A stretch of DNA of 64,000 bases, taken from positions 248,001 through 312,000 of the forward strand of contig NZ_JAHRED010000003.1 of NCBI RefSeq assembly GCF_019084045.1, written 5' to 3'. Each line of letters starts with the position of its first letter. Position 1 is the stretch's first letter. This DNA comes from Paeniglutamicibacter quisquiliarum (GTDB taxonomy: Bacteria > Actinomycetota > Actinomycetes > Actinomycetales > Micrococcaceae). The translations under genes were made by a program, and so were the position numbers. Below, in pieces: positions 8,150-16,083 of this stretch. The notes under the pieces were generated by a model that searched no databases, was not told the DNA's origin, and saw only the letters and a program-made list of their open reading frames with translations.

Positions 8150-8856
8150 CTGTCCGCCGAATGTTCCCCGTGCCAGATGGCCAGGTTGCGGTACAGCCCC
8201 GCGGCGTGCGCATGCCAGCCGGGCGGCAGCACCCGGGCGAGTTCGTCGCGGGTGAAACTGCGCCTGATGGAGGTGAGCCCGTCGCGCCTGATGAACGAGC
8301 TGCCGGCCAAGGGCAGGGTGGCCAGCCCGAAGAACAGCAACGCGCTGCTGCGGCGCCGGATGTCGCTGTGGATTGCCAGCGAGCGGGCCAGCCGCCGGCT
8401 GTCGGCGAAAATGCCTGCAAGCGCGGGCGGGTCCAGGTGGTGCAGGACGTGGTTGGAGATGACCACGTCGAACACCTCGCCCCCGGCCACCAGGTCGGCA
8501 CTTGCGGCCCGCCGGAATTCCAGCTCGCCGGGGCCGAACCCGGCTGCCGCGCCGGCCCGGGAGGCGAAGTCGTGGGCACGCGGGTCCGGGTCGATGCCCG
8601 TCACCTTGACCTTGTAGCCGTCGGCCCGCGCCCAGCGCAGCAGCGCCAGGGCGATGTCCCCGCCGCCGCAGCCGATGTCCAGGATCGTGGCGGTCCGCCC
8701 GCGGGGCAGCGCGGGGCGCACCAGGTGCAGGTACACGTCCCGCCAGCCGGACACGCAGCGGTTCACCAGCGGGAACTGCGCGTACGTCCGCTCCAGCAGC
8801 ACGGGGTCGGCATCGGGCCTGTCCATCTGCTCGACTGCCGCGATGTCCCGTTGCAT
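8146..8856 (-). CDS. class I SAM-dependent methyltransferase of the type III PKS operon
   Basis: A 236-residue methyltransferase. Motif I is ILDIGCGGGDIAL, the acidic motif II is GIDPDPRA, and post-I/motif IV is FDVVISNHVLHHL, so it is the UbiE-like class I fold. I start it at ATG 8856, 11 bp after the PKS stop; a longer frame exists but would overlap the PKS gene by 76 bp. The 3' end overlaps the monooxygenase by ATGA. In this context it probably O- or C-methylates a phenolic polyketide. It differs from the ICMT-type membrane methyltransferase of the Streptomyces srs operon. Confidence 0.83.
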   Translation of the reverse strand: MQRDIAAVEQMDRPDADPVLLERTYAQFPLVNRCVSGWRDVYLHLVRPALPRGRTATILDIGCGGGDIALALLRWARADGYKVKVTGIDPDPRAHDFASRAGAAAGFGPGELEFRRAASADLVAGGEVFDVVISNHVLHHLDPPALAGIFADSRRLARSLAIHSDIRRRSSALLFFGLATLPLAGSSFIRRDGLTSIRRSFTRDELARVLPPGWHAHAAGLYRNLAIWHGEHSADR

Positions 8857-8867
8857 GGCCGCCGCGC

Positions 8868-10007
8868 TCAGCCCCGCCGGCCGGAAACCAGGGTCATCAG
8901 GGAAGTCTCGACGGTCAGGCCGGGGCCGAAGGCCATGGAACACACGCGCTCGCCGGTGGCTGATGCGCGTCCGAGGTGCTCGTCCATGATGTCCTTGAGC
9001 ACGAACATCACCGTGGCGCTGGACATGTTCCCGTAGTCGTTGAGGATCCGGCGCGCGGGCATCAATTGGCCGTCCCCCAGCCCGAGGCGTTTTTGCACGC
9101 GGTCAAGGATGGCCCTGCCCCCGGGGTGGATGCCCCAGTGCGGGATCTGCGCATAGTCCGCGCCCAGGGTGTCGTCGCGGGCCAGCAACGGTTCCAGGGC
9201 GCCGACGATATGTTCGTCGATGATGTGGGGGACATAGGTCCCCAGAACCATTTCAAACCCCTCGTCGCCGATGTTCCAGGCCATGGCCTCCTCGCCCACC
9301 GGGGTCAGCACCGTCTCGAAGTGGTCAAGCCGCAGGCCGGGCCCGGGGTGGGGGCGGGCCGTGACAATGGCGGCGGCGGCCCCGTCGGCAAAGAGCGCCG
9401 ATCCCATGATGGTGTCGGGGTCGTTGGAGCTGCGTACGTGGATGGAACACAATTCGGCGCAAACGACCAGCACCACGGCCTCCGGATCGGCCTCGCAAAA
9501 GCTCTTGGCGGCCCGCAGGGCCGGGAATGCGGCGTAGCATCCCATGAACCCCAGGTGGTAGCGCTGGGTTGCCGGACTCAACCCCAGCGCCCTGACCAGC
9601 TGGTAGTCGGGCCCGGGGTTGTAGAAGCCGGTGCAGGACACCGTGATCACGTGGGTGATGTCGCCCGGTCCAAGATCGGCGCAGGCATCCAGGGCCTTTT
9701 GCGCCGAATCAATATAGAGCCCGGGGGCGGTGGCCGCAAAGACTTCGTTGCGTTCCCTGGTGCTGGGCCGCAGCAAAAGCCCGGAGTCGGCGTCGAAGAA
9801 GAGCGGGTTCTCGGCCACCGTTTCGGTGGTGAACTCGGTGACCGCGGTGTGCCGGGTCGATATTTGGGCCGAATCAAACGACGTGTTGATCAGGCGCTGG
9901 CCCAGCCGGGTCAGGCCGGGTTGGGCGCCAAAGACGTCACGGGCCTTGTCCTGGTACAGGATGGTGGGCGGGACTGCTGTTTGGATGGTTCTCATCATCA
10001 CCGGCAT
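8868..10007 (-). CDS. type III polyketide synthase (chalcone/stilbene synthase family)
   Basis: A 379-residue homodimeric-type condensing enzyme with the full Cys-His-Asn triad: C125 (VSCTGF), H294 (GIHPGG) and N327 (NYGNMSS). It also has the N-terminal thiolase fold and the GFMGCYAA segment typical of bacterial type III PKS. It would extend an acyl-CoA with malonyl-CoA units and cyclise to an alkylresorcinol, pyrone or phloroglucinol; residues alone do not settle which. ATG 10007 is chosen because a TAGGCT -10 box lies exactly 7 nt upstream, implying a leaderless mRNA. It heads a three-gene operon with the methyltransferase and FAD monooxygenase. Confidence 0.9.
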   Translation of the reverse strand: MPVMMRTIQTAVPPTILYQDKARDVFGAQPGLTRLGQRLINTSFDSAQISTRHTAVTEFTTETVAENPLFFDADSGLLLRPSTRERNEVFAATAPGLYIDSAQKALDACADLGPGDITHVITVSCTGFYNPGPDYQLVRALGLSPATQRYHLGFMGCYAAFPALRAAKSFCEADPEAVVLVVCAELCSIHVRSSNDPDTIMGSALFADGAAAAIVTARPHPGPGLRLDHFETVLTPVGEEAMAWNIGDEGFEMVLGTYVPHIIDEHIVGALEPLLARDDTLGADYAQIPHWGIHPGGRAILDRVQKRLGLGDGQLMPARRILNDYGNMSSATVMFVLKDIMDEHLGRASATGERVCSMAFGPGLTVETSLMTLVSGRRG

Positions 10008-10014
10008 AGTGCCG

Positions 10015-10043
10015 AGCCTATGGCCCGATGCCCCCGCGGTAAA
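10015..10043 (-). promoter_or_regulatory. leaderless promoter of the PKS operon
   Basis: Read on the minus strand, TTTACC (-35), a 17-bp spacer and TAGGCT (-10) end 7 nt before the ATG at 10007, so transcription should begin at or next to the start codon. There is no Shine-Dalgarno sequence, in agreement. Confidence 0.55.
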
Positions 10044-10205
10044 GGGTGTTGCGCATCGCCCCGGGCCGGCCAAGCCCGGCGGCGCCCCCGGCGGAAAGGG
10101 TCGAAAAAATTGCTGGCATCCTCTCGACCGCAGGAGTATCGTCTTTATGTGGGGAGACCAACCGCGGTCGTAAGTGATCCCCGACCCCAGGGTGAGAGGT
10201 AATTG

Positions 10206-10343
10206 ATGCCAGACAAATCACCACATAGACACGAACACAAGAAGCCTGCAGGCAAGTCGATCAAGGCGCGACGCGCGGAGAAGCGCTCGAAGAACGCACC
10301 TGAGACAGAGACCGAGCAGGTAACCCACATCAAGAAACACTGA
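10206..10343 (+). CDS. small, highly charged 45-residue protein
   Basis: The protein starts [17 protein letters not shown] and ends THIKKH. It is rich in Lys, Arg, His and Glu, has no hydrophobic segment, and is probably cytosolic and disordered or nucleic-acid binding. GAGAGG lies about 6 nt before the ATG and a terminator hairpin follows the stop, so it looks like a real monocistronic gene. Short basic proteins of this kind are common in Micrococcaceae, but I know no function. Confidence 0.65.
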   Translation: MPDKSPHRHEHKKPAGKSIKARRAEKRSKNAPETETEQVTHIKKH

Positions 10344-10372
10344 GCAACTTGATGATTGGAGATGGTTTCGCG

Positions 10373-10405
10373 GAAGCGGGGAAGAACAGACATCTTCCCC
10401 GCTTC
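10373..10405 (+). terminator. terminator after the 45-residue gene
   Basis: GAAGCGGGGAAGA (10373-10385) pairs perfectly with TCTTCCCCGCTTC (10393-10405) around a 7-nt loop. It lies 30 bp past the stop codon; the downstream U-tract is weak. Confidence 0.65.
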
Positions 10406-10470
10406 TTCCATGTCCGGCGCAGGACCCGATCGCGGCCGGTTTCCGGCCCAAAAAGTTTCTTGGCATGTTT

Positions 10471-10498
10471 CCAATCCGTTTGCGGACCGGCACCGAAT
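10471..10498 (+). promoter_or_regulatory. SigK-type promoter of the fasciclin lipoprotein gene
   Basis: CCAATCC (10471-10477), 15 bp, then CCGAAT (10493-10498). The same two boxes at the same spacing recur at 12931-12958 before the molybdopterin oxidoreductase gene, flanking the sigK-rskA pair. CCGAAT is the -10 type I recall for mycobacterial SigK promoters. The predicted 5' UTR is about 70 nt. Confidence 0.65.
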
Positions 10499-10575
10499 GC
10501 TCCATGACAGCCCGAACCAACAGTGGTCGGGACGGCGCGGAGGCCAAGGGGCCGACGCCAAGCAAGGAGCATGAC

Positions 10576-11253
10576 ATGAAGCGCATGAACAGCAAGTTTG
10601 CCGCAGCACTCGGACTGATTGCAGTTGCCACCGTGGGCCTGACCGCTTGCTCGGCGGGCACCGGTGCCAGCGAATCGATGGCACCGTCCTCCTCGGCCGC
10701 CTCCTCCAGCAGCGCGGCGGCCCCGAGCAGCTCGGCCGCGGCCATGGACCCGGCAGCCAACCTCGTGGGCTCCGGTTGCGCCGCCTACGCCGAGGCCGTC
10801 CCGAGCGGCGAGGGTTCGGTTGCCGGAATGGCGAAGGATCCGGTGGCGGTTGCGGCCTCGAACAACCCGCTGCTCAAGACCCTCACCGCGGCGGTGTCCG
10901 GCAAGCTCAACCCGAAGGTCGACCTGGTTGACACGCTCAACGGCGGCGAGTTCACCGTGTTCGCGCCTGTTGACGAGGCCTTCGCCGCCATCCCGGAAAA
11001 GGATCTCAACGCGGTGGTCGCCGACGCCGATACGTTGAGCACCATCCTGACGTACCACGTGATTCCGGGCCAGATCGCCCCGAGCGACATCGCCGGCAGC
11101 CACACCACCGTCGAAGGACAGGACGTGAAGGTCACCGGCAGCGGCGACAAGCTCATGGTCAACGGCGCATCGGTGATCTGCGGAGGCGTCCAGACCGCCA
11201 ATGCAACCGTCTACCTGGTGGACACCGTGCTGATGCCCCCGGCCAAGAAGTAA
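10576..11253 (+). CDS. fasciclin (FAS1) lipoprotein, MPT83/MPT70-like
   Basis: A 225-residue lipoprotein. It has a signal peptide with lipobox LTAC (Cys25), then a Ser/Ala-rich linker (about residues 30-60) and one FAS1 domain (about residues 85-225). Within the domain are [20 protein letters not shown] and the H-box region [11 protein letters not shown], ending in [17 protein letters not shown]. This closely resembles the mycobacterial antigens MPT70/MPT83, which are SigK-regulated. AGGAG precedes the ATG by 6 nt; an upstream in-frame extension is ignored. It is followed by a long terminator hairpin, so it is transcribed apart from sigK, yet carries a SigK-type promoter. Role: surface adhesion or envelope protein, unproven. 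Confidence 0.9.
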   Translation: MKRMNSKFAAALGLIAVATVGLTACSAGTGASESMAPSSSAASSSSAAAPSSSAAAMDPAANLVGSGCAAYAEAVPSGEGSVAGMAKDPVAVAASNNPLLKTLTAAVSGKLNPKVDLVDTLNGGEFTVFAPVDEAFAAIPEKDLNAVVADADTLSTILTYHVIPGQIAPSDIAGSHTTVEGQDVKVTGSGDKLMVNGASVICGGVQTANATVYLVDTVLMPPAKK

Positions 11254-11287
11254 CAGCAGCGCCTCGCACTGCGGCAGGTCAACCCAC

Positions 11288-11335
11288 CAGGGGGTTGGCA
11301 ACCGGTGGAACGTTCCATCGGTTGCCGGCCCCCTG
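11288..11335 (+). terminator. 24-bp hairpin terminator after the fasciclin gene
   Basis: The 48 bases form a nearly perfect inverted repeat centred on GGAACGTTCC, with three G-T wobbles. It separates the fasciclin gene from sigK. Only a short TT tract follows. Confidence 0.7.
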
Positions 11336-11425
11336 CGGTTTACTTGCCCCGGTCGGAAGCTTCGGCGGGCAGGGAACCTGGATTCCTGCCCGCCGCACCA
11401 GAAAGGATGAAGGACGGGGCCTGGA

Positions 11426-12028
11426 ATGCATGAGACGCTTTATCGCATGAGCTCACACCTACCCGGTGGCACGGACCAAACTTCCGCCCCCACCACCGAA
11501 GAACTGATGCTCGGGATCGCCACAGGTGACGAGAACGCCTTTGAGGAACTCTACGACCGTCTCTCGCCCCAGGTCTTCGGCCTGATCCGGCGCATCCTGA
11601 AGGACCAGGCACAAAGCGAGGAAGTCACCCAGGAGGTGTTCGTCGAAGCCTGGCAGCAGGCGGCGCGCTATGACGCAGCCCGCGGCAAGGCGATCACCTG
11701 GCTGCTGACCTTGGCGCACCGCCGGGCGGTTGACAGGGTCCGCGCCAGCCAGGCCAGCAAGGACCGCGACCTGCGCGAAGGCATCAAGGACTTCCAGGCG
11801 AGCTACGATGACGTTGAGGAAACGGCCATCGCCCACGATGAGGGACAGCGCGTCACCCGGGCGCTGGAAAAGCTCAGCGCAAACCAACGCGATGCGATCC
11901 AACTGGCTTATTTTGGCGGCTATACACACCTTGAAGTCGCCGAGTTGCTCAAGATCCCGGTGGGAACGGCAAAGACACGAATACGCGACGGAATGAACAA
12001 ACTTCGAGACCTGATGGGAGTGGCGTGA
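11426..12028 (+). CDS. sigK: ECF RNA polymerase sigma factor SigK
   Basis: A 200-residue ECF sigma factor. Region 2 (about residues 40-105) contains EEVTQEVFVEAWQQ and ITWLLTLAHRRAVDRVR. Region 4 (about residues 145-198) contains LSANQRDAIQLAYFGGYTHLEVAELL and VGTAKTRIRDGMNKLRD. The sequence type and the RskA partner immediately downstream identify it as SigK. GTG/ATG overlap with rskA couples the two genes. A second in-frame ATG at 11447 has no better ribosome site. No copy of the CCAATCC-N15-CCGAAT promoter lies upstream, so self-activation by the same element is not evident. Confidence 0.9.
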   Translation: MHETLYRMSSHLPGGTDQTSAPTTEELMLGIATGDENAFEELYDRLSPQVFGLIRRILKDQAQSEEVTQEVFVEAWQQAARYDAARGKAITWLLTLAHRRAVDRVRASQASKDRDLREGIKDFQASYDDVEETAIAHDEGQRVTRALEKLSANQRDAIQLAYFGGYTHLEVAELLKIPVGTAKTRIRDGMNKLRDLMGVA

Positions 12029-12903
12029 TGGACAAGGACAAGAACGAGCTGACCGGCAGCTTCGCCCTGAACGCACTGGGCGACGCGGAACGCGAGGAAC
12101 TCCTCCGCCATGCCGAAACCTCCGAAGAGGTCCGCAGGGAAGTGGATGCACTGCAGGAAACGGCTGCGCTTCTGGGCCTCTCCGCCGCCCCCGCGGCCCC
12201 GCCGGCCAGGGTCAAGGCCAGCATCATGGCCTCCATCCGCAACACCCCGCAGCTGCCGCCGGCCGTCTCAGCGCAGGACGTTCCGTCCGAGGCAACGCCT
12301 GGGTCCACCGCAGCGCAGGAGCCCTCGGTGTCCGTTGCTTCCGGGCACGGAAGCGAGGACGCCGCGGAACCCCCGGCCACAGCCGACCCGGTTCCCGGGA
12401 GGGCCGCGTCGCCGGCCCTCCCGGCGAAGTCAAGCCAACGGATGTTTGCCCTGGCGGCCAGCGTGCTGTTGGTGGCCGCCGGCGTGCTGAGCGGCGTGGT
12501 GGTCAACCAGAACGCACAGCAGCAAAAACTCGAGGAACAGTTGGCCGCGCTGACCACCCAGCAGTCCGAGTTGACCCGCATCCTGACAGCTTCTGACGCC
12601 CAGTCCAAGAGCCAGAAACTGGACGACGGGGCAACCGTCACCCTTGCCTATTCAGCATCGGAGGGCAAGATGGCGGTGACCACCGCCGGCCTGCCTGCCC
12701 TGCCCAGCGACAAGGGCTACGAACTCTGGTTGATCTCCGGCACCGGGGCAGTACCCGCAGGAATGGTCGACGGGTCACAGGCAGATGGCATGGTCATGGT
12801 TACCGGGGCGATGGAGGGCGTGACGCACTTCGGCATCACGGTGGAACCGGCCTCCGGTTCCCCGGCACCCACCACCGAGCCGATCCTCGTCCAGGAGCTT
12901 TAG
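12028..12903 (+). CDS. rskA: anti-sigma-K factor RskA
   Basis: A 291-residue single-pass membrane protein. The N-terminal anti-sigma domain (about residues 1-70, starting ELTGSFALNALGDAERE) is followed by a low-complexity linker. One TM segment is at about residues 139-159, and an extracytoplasmic RskA domain ends with GYELWLISGTGAVPAGMV and FGITVEPASGSPAPTTEPIL, the conserved C-terminal signature. There is no zinc motif, as usual for RskA. It would hold SigK at the membrane until regulated proteolysis releases it. Start ATG 12028 shares one base with the sigK stop; GTG 12025 is the alternative. Confidence 0.9.
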   Translation: MDKDKNELTGSFALNALGDAEREELLRHAETSEEVRREVDALQETAALLGLSAAPAAPPARVKASIMASIRNTPQLPPAVSAQDVPSEATPGSTAAQEPSVSVASGHGSEDAAEPPATADPVPGRAASPALPAKSSQRMFALAASVLLVAAGVLSGVVVNQNAQQQKLEEQLAALTTQQSELTRILTASDAQSKSQKLDDGATVTLAYSASEGKMAVTTAGLPALPSDKGYELWLISGTGAVPAGMVDGSQADGMVMVTGAMEGVTHFGITVEPASGSPAPTTEPILVQEL

Positions 12904-12930
12904 GCTCCCGGGTGAAAAGCCGGTCTCCAT

Positions 12931-12958
12931 CCAATCCGCTGGTGGTAGCGTTCCGAAT
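12931..12958 (+). promoter_or_regulatory. SigK-type promoter of the molybdopterin oxidoreductase gene
   Basis: CCAATCC (12931-12937), 15 bp, CCGAAT (12953-12958), identical in both boxes and spacing to the element at 10471. An overlapping CCATCC occurs at 12927. The predicted leader is about 60 nt and holds a CCCCGC-AGTC-GCGGGG hairpin (12977-12992) just before a GGAGGAGGAA run. Confidence 0.65.
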
Positions 12959-13025
12959 ACGTAGTGGTTAGTCGTTCCCCGCAGTCGCGGGGAGGAGGAA
13001 TCACAACGTACGGGTGGGTGAAATC

Positions 13026-14585
13026 ATGAACAAGTTAACAGCGAAAAGGCTGCGGGACCTGGGCGCCTTCGGGCTCGCGGGATTCGCGTCGGCTGCCGTG
13101 CTCTTTTCCGTGGCTCAATTTGTGTCGGCCTTTTTCGCCACATCTTCGGCACCCTTGGTGGCCATGGGTTCGGTGTTCATCGACCTGACGCCGCCATGGC
13201 TCAAGGACTTCGCCATTGCCGCCTTCGGCACCAATGACAAACTGGCACTCTTCATTTCCATCGGCGCGATAGCAGCCATCGCCGCGGTGCTGCTGGGGAT
13301 CCTGGCCAGGCGCAGCTTTGCCTCGGCGGCCACCTGCATCGTCATCCTCGCCGTGGCAATCGGAGCGGCCGTGCTTTCCCGGCCGGCCACCGGACCGGTG
13401 GACGTGACCCCCATCATCTTGGGGGCGGTCGCAGGCCTGGCCGCGCTGCGGTGGCTCACGACCCTTGCCGGAAAGGCGCGGCCGACCGCGCCGGAAGCGG
13501 TTCCGTCCTCCGGCGCCTCGCGCCGGAACTTCCTCCTGGCCACGGCCGTGACGCTGGTGGGCGCCGCCGTGGCCACCGGTGTCGGCAAGTCCTTGGCAAC
13601 GGCACGAAACCTCGCGGATGCGGCACGTTCGTCGCTGGGACTTCCAGCGGCCAAGGTGACGGCGAAGGCACCCCCGGCGGAGGCACAGGTCGATCTGGCG
13701 GGCATGCCCCGGTTCATAACGCCAAACAAGGATTTCTACCGGATCGACACGGCACTTTCGGTGCCGCGCATCAATCCGTCCGAGTGGTCATTGCGGGTCC
13801 ACGGCATGGTGGAGAAGGAATTCACCATGGGCTTCGAGGAGCTGCTGGCCGAAGACCTGGTGGAAAGCTACCTGACCCTGACCTGTGTTTCGAACCCCGT
13901 CGGCGGCCAGCTGGTGGGCAACGCAAAGTGGCTGGGCTACCCGCTGCGCCTCCTCTTGGAGCGGGCGGTGCCCCAGGACGGCGCGGACATGGTGCTGTCG
14001 ACCTCGATTGACGGCTTCAGCGCCTCCACTCCGCTGGAGGTCCTCACCGACGACCGCATGGCGCTGCTGGCGGTCGGCATGAACGGGGAACCCCTGCCGC
14101 TCGAGCACGGATTCCCGGTCCGCATGGTGGTTCCCGGTCTCTATGGATATGTCTCGGCCACCAAGTGGGTCGTGGACCTGGAGGTCACCCGTTTCGCGGA
14201 CAAGGTCGCCTACTGGACCACGCGTGGATGGTCGGATCGCGGGCCCATCAAGCTCTCCTCGCGGGTGGACGTGCCGCGGTCCTTCGCCAGTGTTCCGTCC
14301 GGAAAAGTTGTCATGGGCGGAACCGCCTGGGCGCAGACCCGAGGCATCTCCAAGGTCCAGGTGCAAATCGACGACGGTGAGTGGATGGACGCGGAACTGG
14401 GTGCCGAGGCCTCCGTGGACACCTGGCGCCAGTGGCGCTACGAATGGGACGGCGGATCCACCGGAAACCACGTGGTCAGCGTCCGTGCCTTTGACGGGCA
14501 AGGGGAAATGCAAACCAGCGAGAAGGCCGACCCCGTTCCCGACGGGGCCAGCGGCTGGCAGCGCGTCCAGTTCTCCGTTGAATAG
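13026..14585 (+). CDS. membrane-anchored molybdopterin-dependent oxidoreductase (sulfite oxidase/MsrP-like fold)
   Basis: A 519-residue protein. About five TM segments fill the first 190 residues. A SUOX-type molybdopterin domain follows (about residues 225-400) with RFITPNKDFYRID, the candidate Mo-ligand Cys287 in LTCVSNPVGG and YGYVSATKWV. It ends in a C-terminal Mo-co dimerisation/Ig-like domain (about 410-519). The catalytic domain should face outside. Comparable genes accompany SigK regulons in actinobacteria, and here it carries the same promoter as the fasciclin gene. It could repair oxidised methionine in envelope proteins; this is inference. ATG 13026 follows GGTGA; an in-frame GTG at 13014 is possible. 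Confidence 0.85.
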   Translation: MNKLTAKRLRDLGAFGLAGFASAAVLFSVAQFVSAFFATSSAPLVAMGSVFIDLTPPWLKDFAIAAFGTNDKLALFISIGAIAAIAAVLLGILARRSFASAATCIVILAVAIGAAVLSRPATGPVDVTPIILGAVAGLAALRWLTTLAGKARPTAPEAVPSSGASRRNFLLATAVTLVGAAVATGVGKSLATARNLADAARSSLGLPAAKVTAKAPPAEAQVDLAGMPRFITPNKDFYRIDTALSVPRINPSEWSLRVHGMVEKEFTMGFEELLAEDLVESYLTLTCVSNPVGGQLVGNAKWLGYPLRLLLERAVPQDGADMVLSTSIDGFSASTPLEVLTDDRMALLAVGMNGEPLPLEHGFPVRMVVPGLYGYVSATKWVVDLEVTRFADKVAYWTTRGWSDRGPIKLSSRVDVPRSFASVPSGKVVMGGTAWAQTRGISKVQVQIDDGEWMDAELGAEASVDTWRQWRYEWDGGSTGNHVVSVRAFDGQGEMQTSEKADPVPDGASGWQRVQFSVE

Positions 14586-14601
14586 GCCGCCGCTCGCCTG
14601 A

Positions 14602-15048
14602 CTAGGTGTACATGAGCGAGCCCGGGGTGGTCAGTCGCTCGCCGGTCTCCAGCCAGGTCTTCATGCCGGAGAGGATCATGGGCCAGCCGCCGTATAGCTG
14701 CTGGTTTGCGTCGTCCCGGAGCCGGTCATGGGTGACCGTCAGCAGGCATGAATCCTCGATCTGGCTGATTTCGTAGGTTATCCGGGACTCGCCTTCGGCC
14801 TTCACCTCGTCGTCCCACAGCGCGGTCATGCTCATCACGAGCCTGCGGGGAGCGTCGACCTCCAAGACGGTTCCCTCGCCCAGCGGTCCCTGGGCATTGG
14901 GGTTTTGGGTGGCGTAAACGGACCCGGGTGTCCAGTCGGTGACGAAGGTGTTCCCAAAGTAGTAGACGGCCGTTTGCTCAGCGTCTGTCAGCGCCGCCCA
15001 GATCCTTTCCGGCGTGGACTTGATGTAGAACTCATAGATCTTTTCCAT
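14602..15048 (-). CDS. SRPBCC (AHSA1-like START-fold) protein
   Basis: A 148-residue protein beginning MEKIYEFYIKSTPERIWAALTD, the AHSA1 opening, with a TWTPGS-like turn (VTDWTPGSVYA) and a C-terminal helix GWPMILSGMKTWLETGE. Such proteins bind hydrophobic ligands or act in stress responses, often next to an ArsR regulator, which is absent here. A GTG two codons upstream is an alternative start; no strong ribosome site is visible. Confidence 0.8.
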   Translation of the reverse strand: MEKIYEFYIKSTPERIWAALTDAEQTAVYYFGNTFVTDWTPGSVYATQNPNAQGPLGEGTVLEVDAPRRLVMSMTALWDDEVKAEGESRITYEISQIEDSCLLTVTHDRLRDDANQQLYGGWPMILSGMKTWLETGERLTTPGSLMYT

Positions 15049-15287
15049 GTGCACAGGGTAGTCCCGATCCGCGGGGGCGTCCGGGTGCCGCAGTTACTTT
15101 CCTGAACACGGTCCGGCAGGAGAGCCAAGCCCCGGCCGTCCCGTTTCCCCGTTTCAGGTGCAGCTGGACGGTCGGCGTCTTGGCCGTGGCCGTGGGTTGG
15201 TCGCACGAAGCCATTTCTTGTCGTGAGAAGATCTTGAAGGCAGGTCGGGTGATGCCCACCCCCCCCGCTTTTGAAAGGATGGTGAGC

Positions 15288-16083
15288 ATGCCTCGCGATT
15301 CTTCACCGTATCAACGCCAGCTCACCTCCGTGTTCGCATCCCTTGGTGAGCAAGGACGAGCCAAGCGCGTTGAAGACCGCATTGTCTCGGGCATTGCCGC
15401 AGGGATCCTGCTCGATGGTGACAGGCTTCCCAGCGAGGCCGAACTGGCGTCCTCCCTCGGAGTTGCCACCATGACCGCGCGCGAAGCCCTAGTTTCCCTG
15501 CGGTCCATGGGGTTGGTGAAGACCACCCGTGGCCGTGAAGGCGGAACGTTCATCACGCTGTCCGATGGCGATCGATGCGGCCTCCTGCAAGACCGACTGG
15601 GGTCCATGAGTCGGGTGGAACTACGCGACCTGGCAATCCACTACGCAGCCATCGCCTCCACCGCGGCAGAGCTTGCGGCAGGTGCCGCCGACGAGCGAGA
15701 TGTCGGCAGCCTGCGCCGGCTTCTGGAAAGCCGGAGCGCGGGCAGCGGCACGGGCGGGTCCGTGGTCGGTGAGTTCCTGCTCGAGCTCGCCGCACTAAGC
15801 CAGTCGGCGAGGCTCACCCGTGAGCACGTCAGGCTGCACACGGATTTCGGTTCGCTGCTGGCCTTGGCCCACGCGGATCCCGCGTTCGATGCCCGGATGA
15901 TCGGCCTGTGCGGTGACATCCTTGAAGCGATCCGGCACGGATCCGGCCCTGGCGCGAAAGCTGGTCAACGACTATGTCAGGGACGGCGTCATCTGGCTCA
16001 TCGCTGACCAGGCCCGGGTCCGGATGCGGATCGAGAAGCAAGAGAGAACAAGGCCCGAAAGCCCCGTGCGGAGGATCTCATGA
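15288..16083 (+). pseudogene. FadR/GntR-family regulator with a frameshift near 15940
   Basis: The N-terminal winged helix is clear (about residues 20-85: VEDRIVSGIAAGIL, LPSEAELASSLGVATMTAREALVSLRSMGLV), followed by an all-helical FCD-type ligand domain. Translation in the starting frame ends early at 16007 with an unlikely basic tail. Shifting one base at about 15937-15944 restores EAIRH-DPALARKLVNDYV and a natural end at 16083, whose TGA overlaps the next ATG as ATGA. A 1-nt insertion or 2-nt deletion therefore separates the two parts; it may be a real lesion or a base-calling error. ATG 15288 has GAAAGG 9 nt upstream. It probably senses an organic acid. Confidence 0.75.

Noticed and set aside
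6888-8579. 563-codon minus frame across the monooxygenase and methyltransferase
   Set aside because: Arg/Pro/Gly-rich shadow; the two real genes in other frames have full motif sets.
11254-11425. A third SigK-type promoter before sigK
   Set aside because: Searched for CCAATCC/CCGAAT; only an isolated CCATCGG is present, with no -10 partner.
12977-12992. CCCCGC-AGTC-GCGGGG hairpin as a riboswitch
   Set aside because: Only a 6-bp stem in a 60-nt leader; better seen as a minor leader structure next to the GGAGGAGGAA site.
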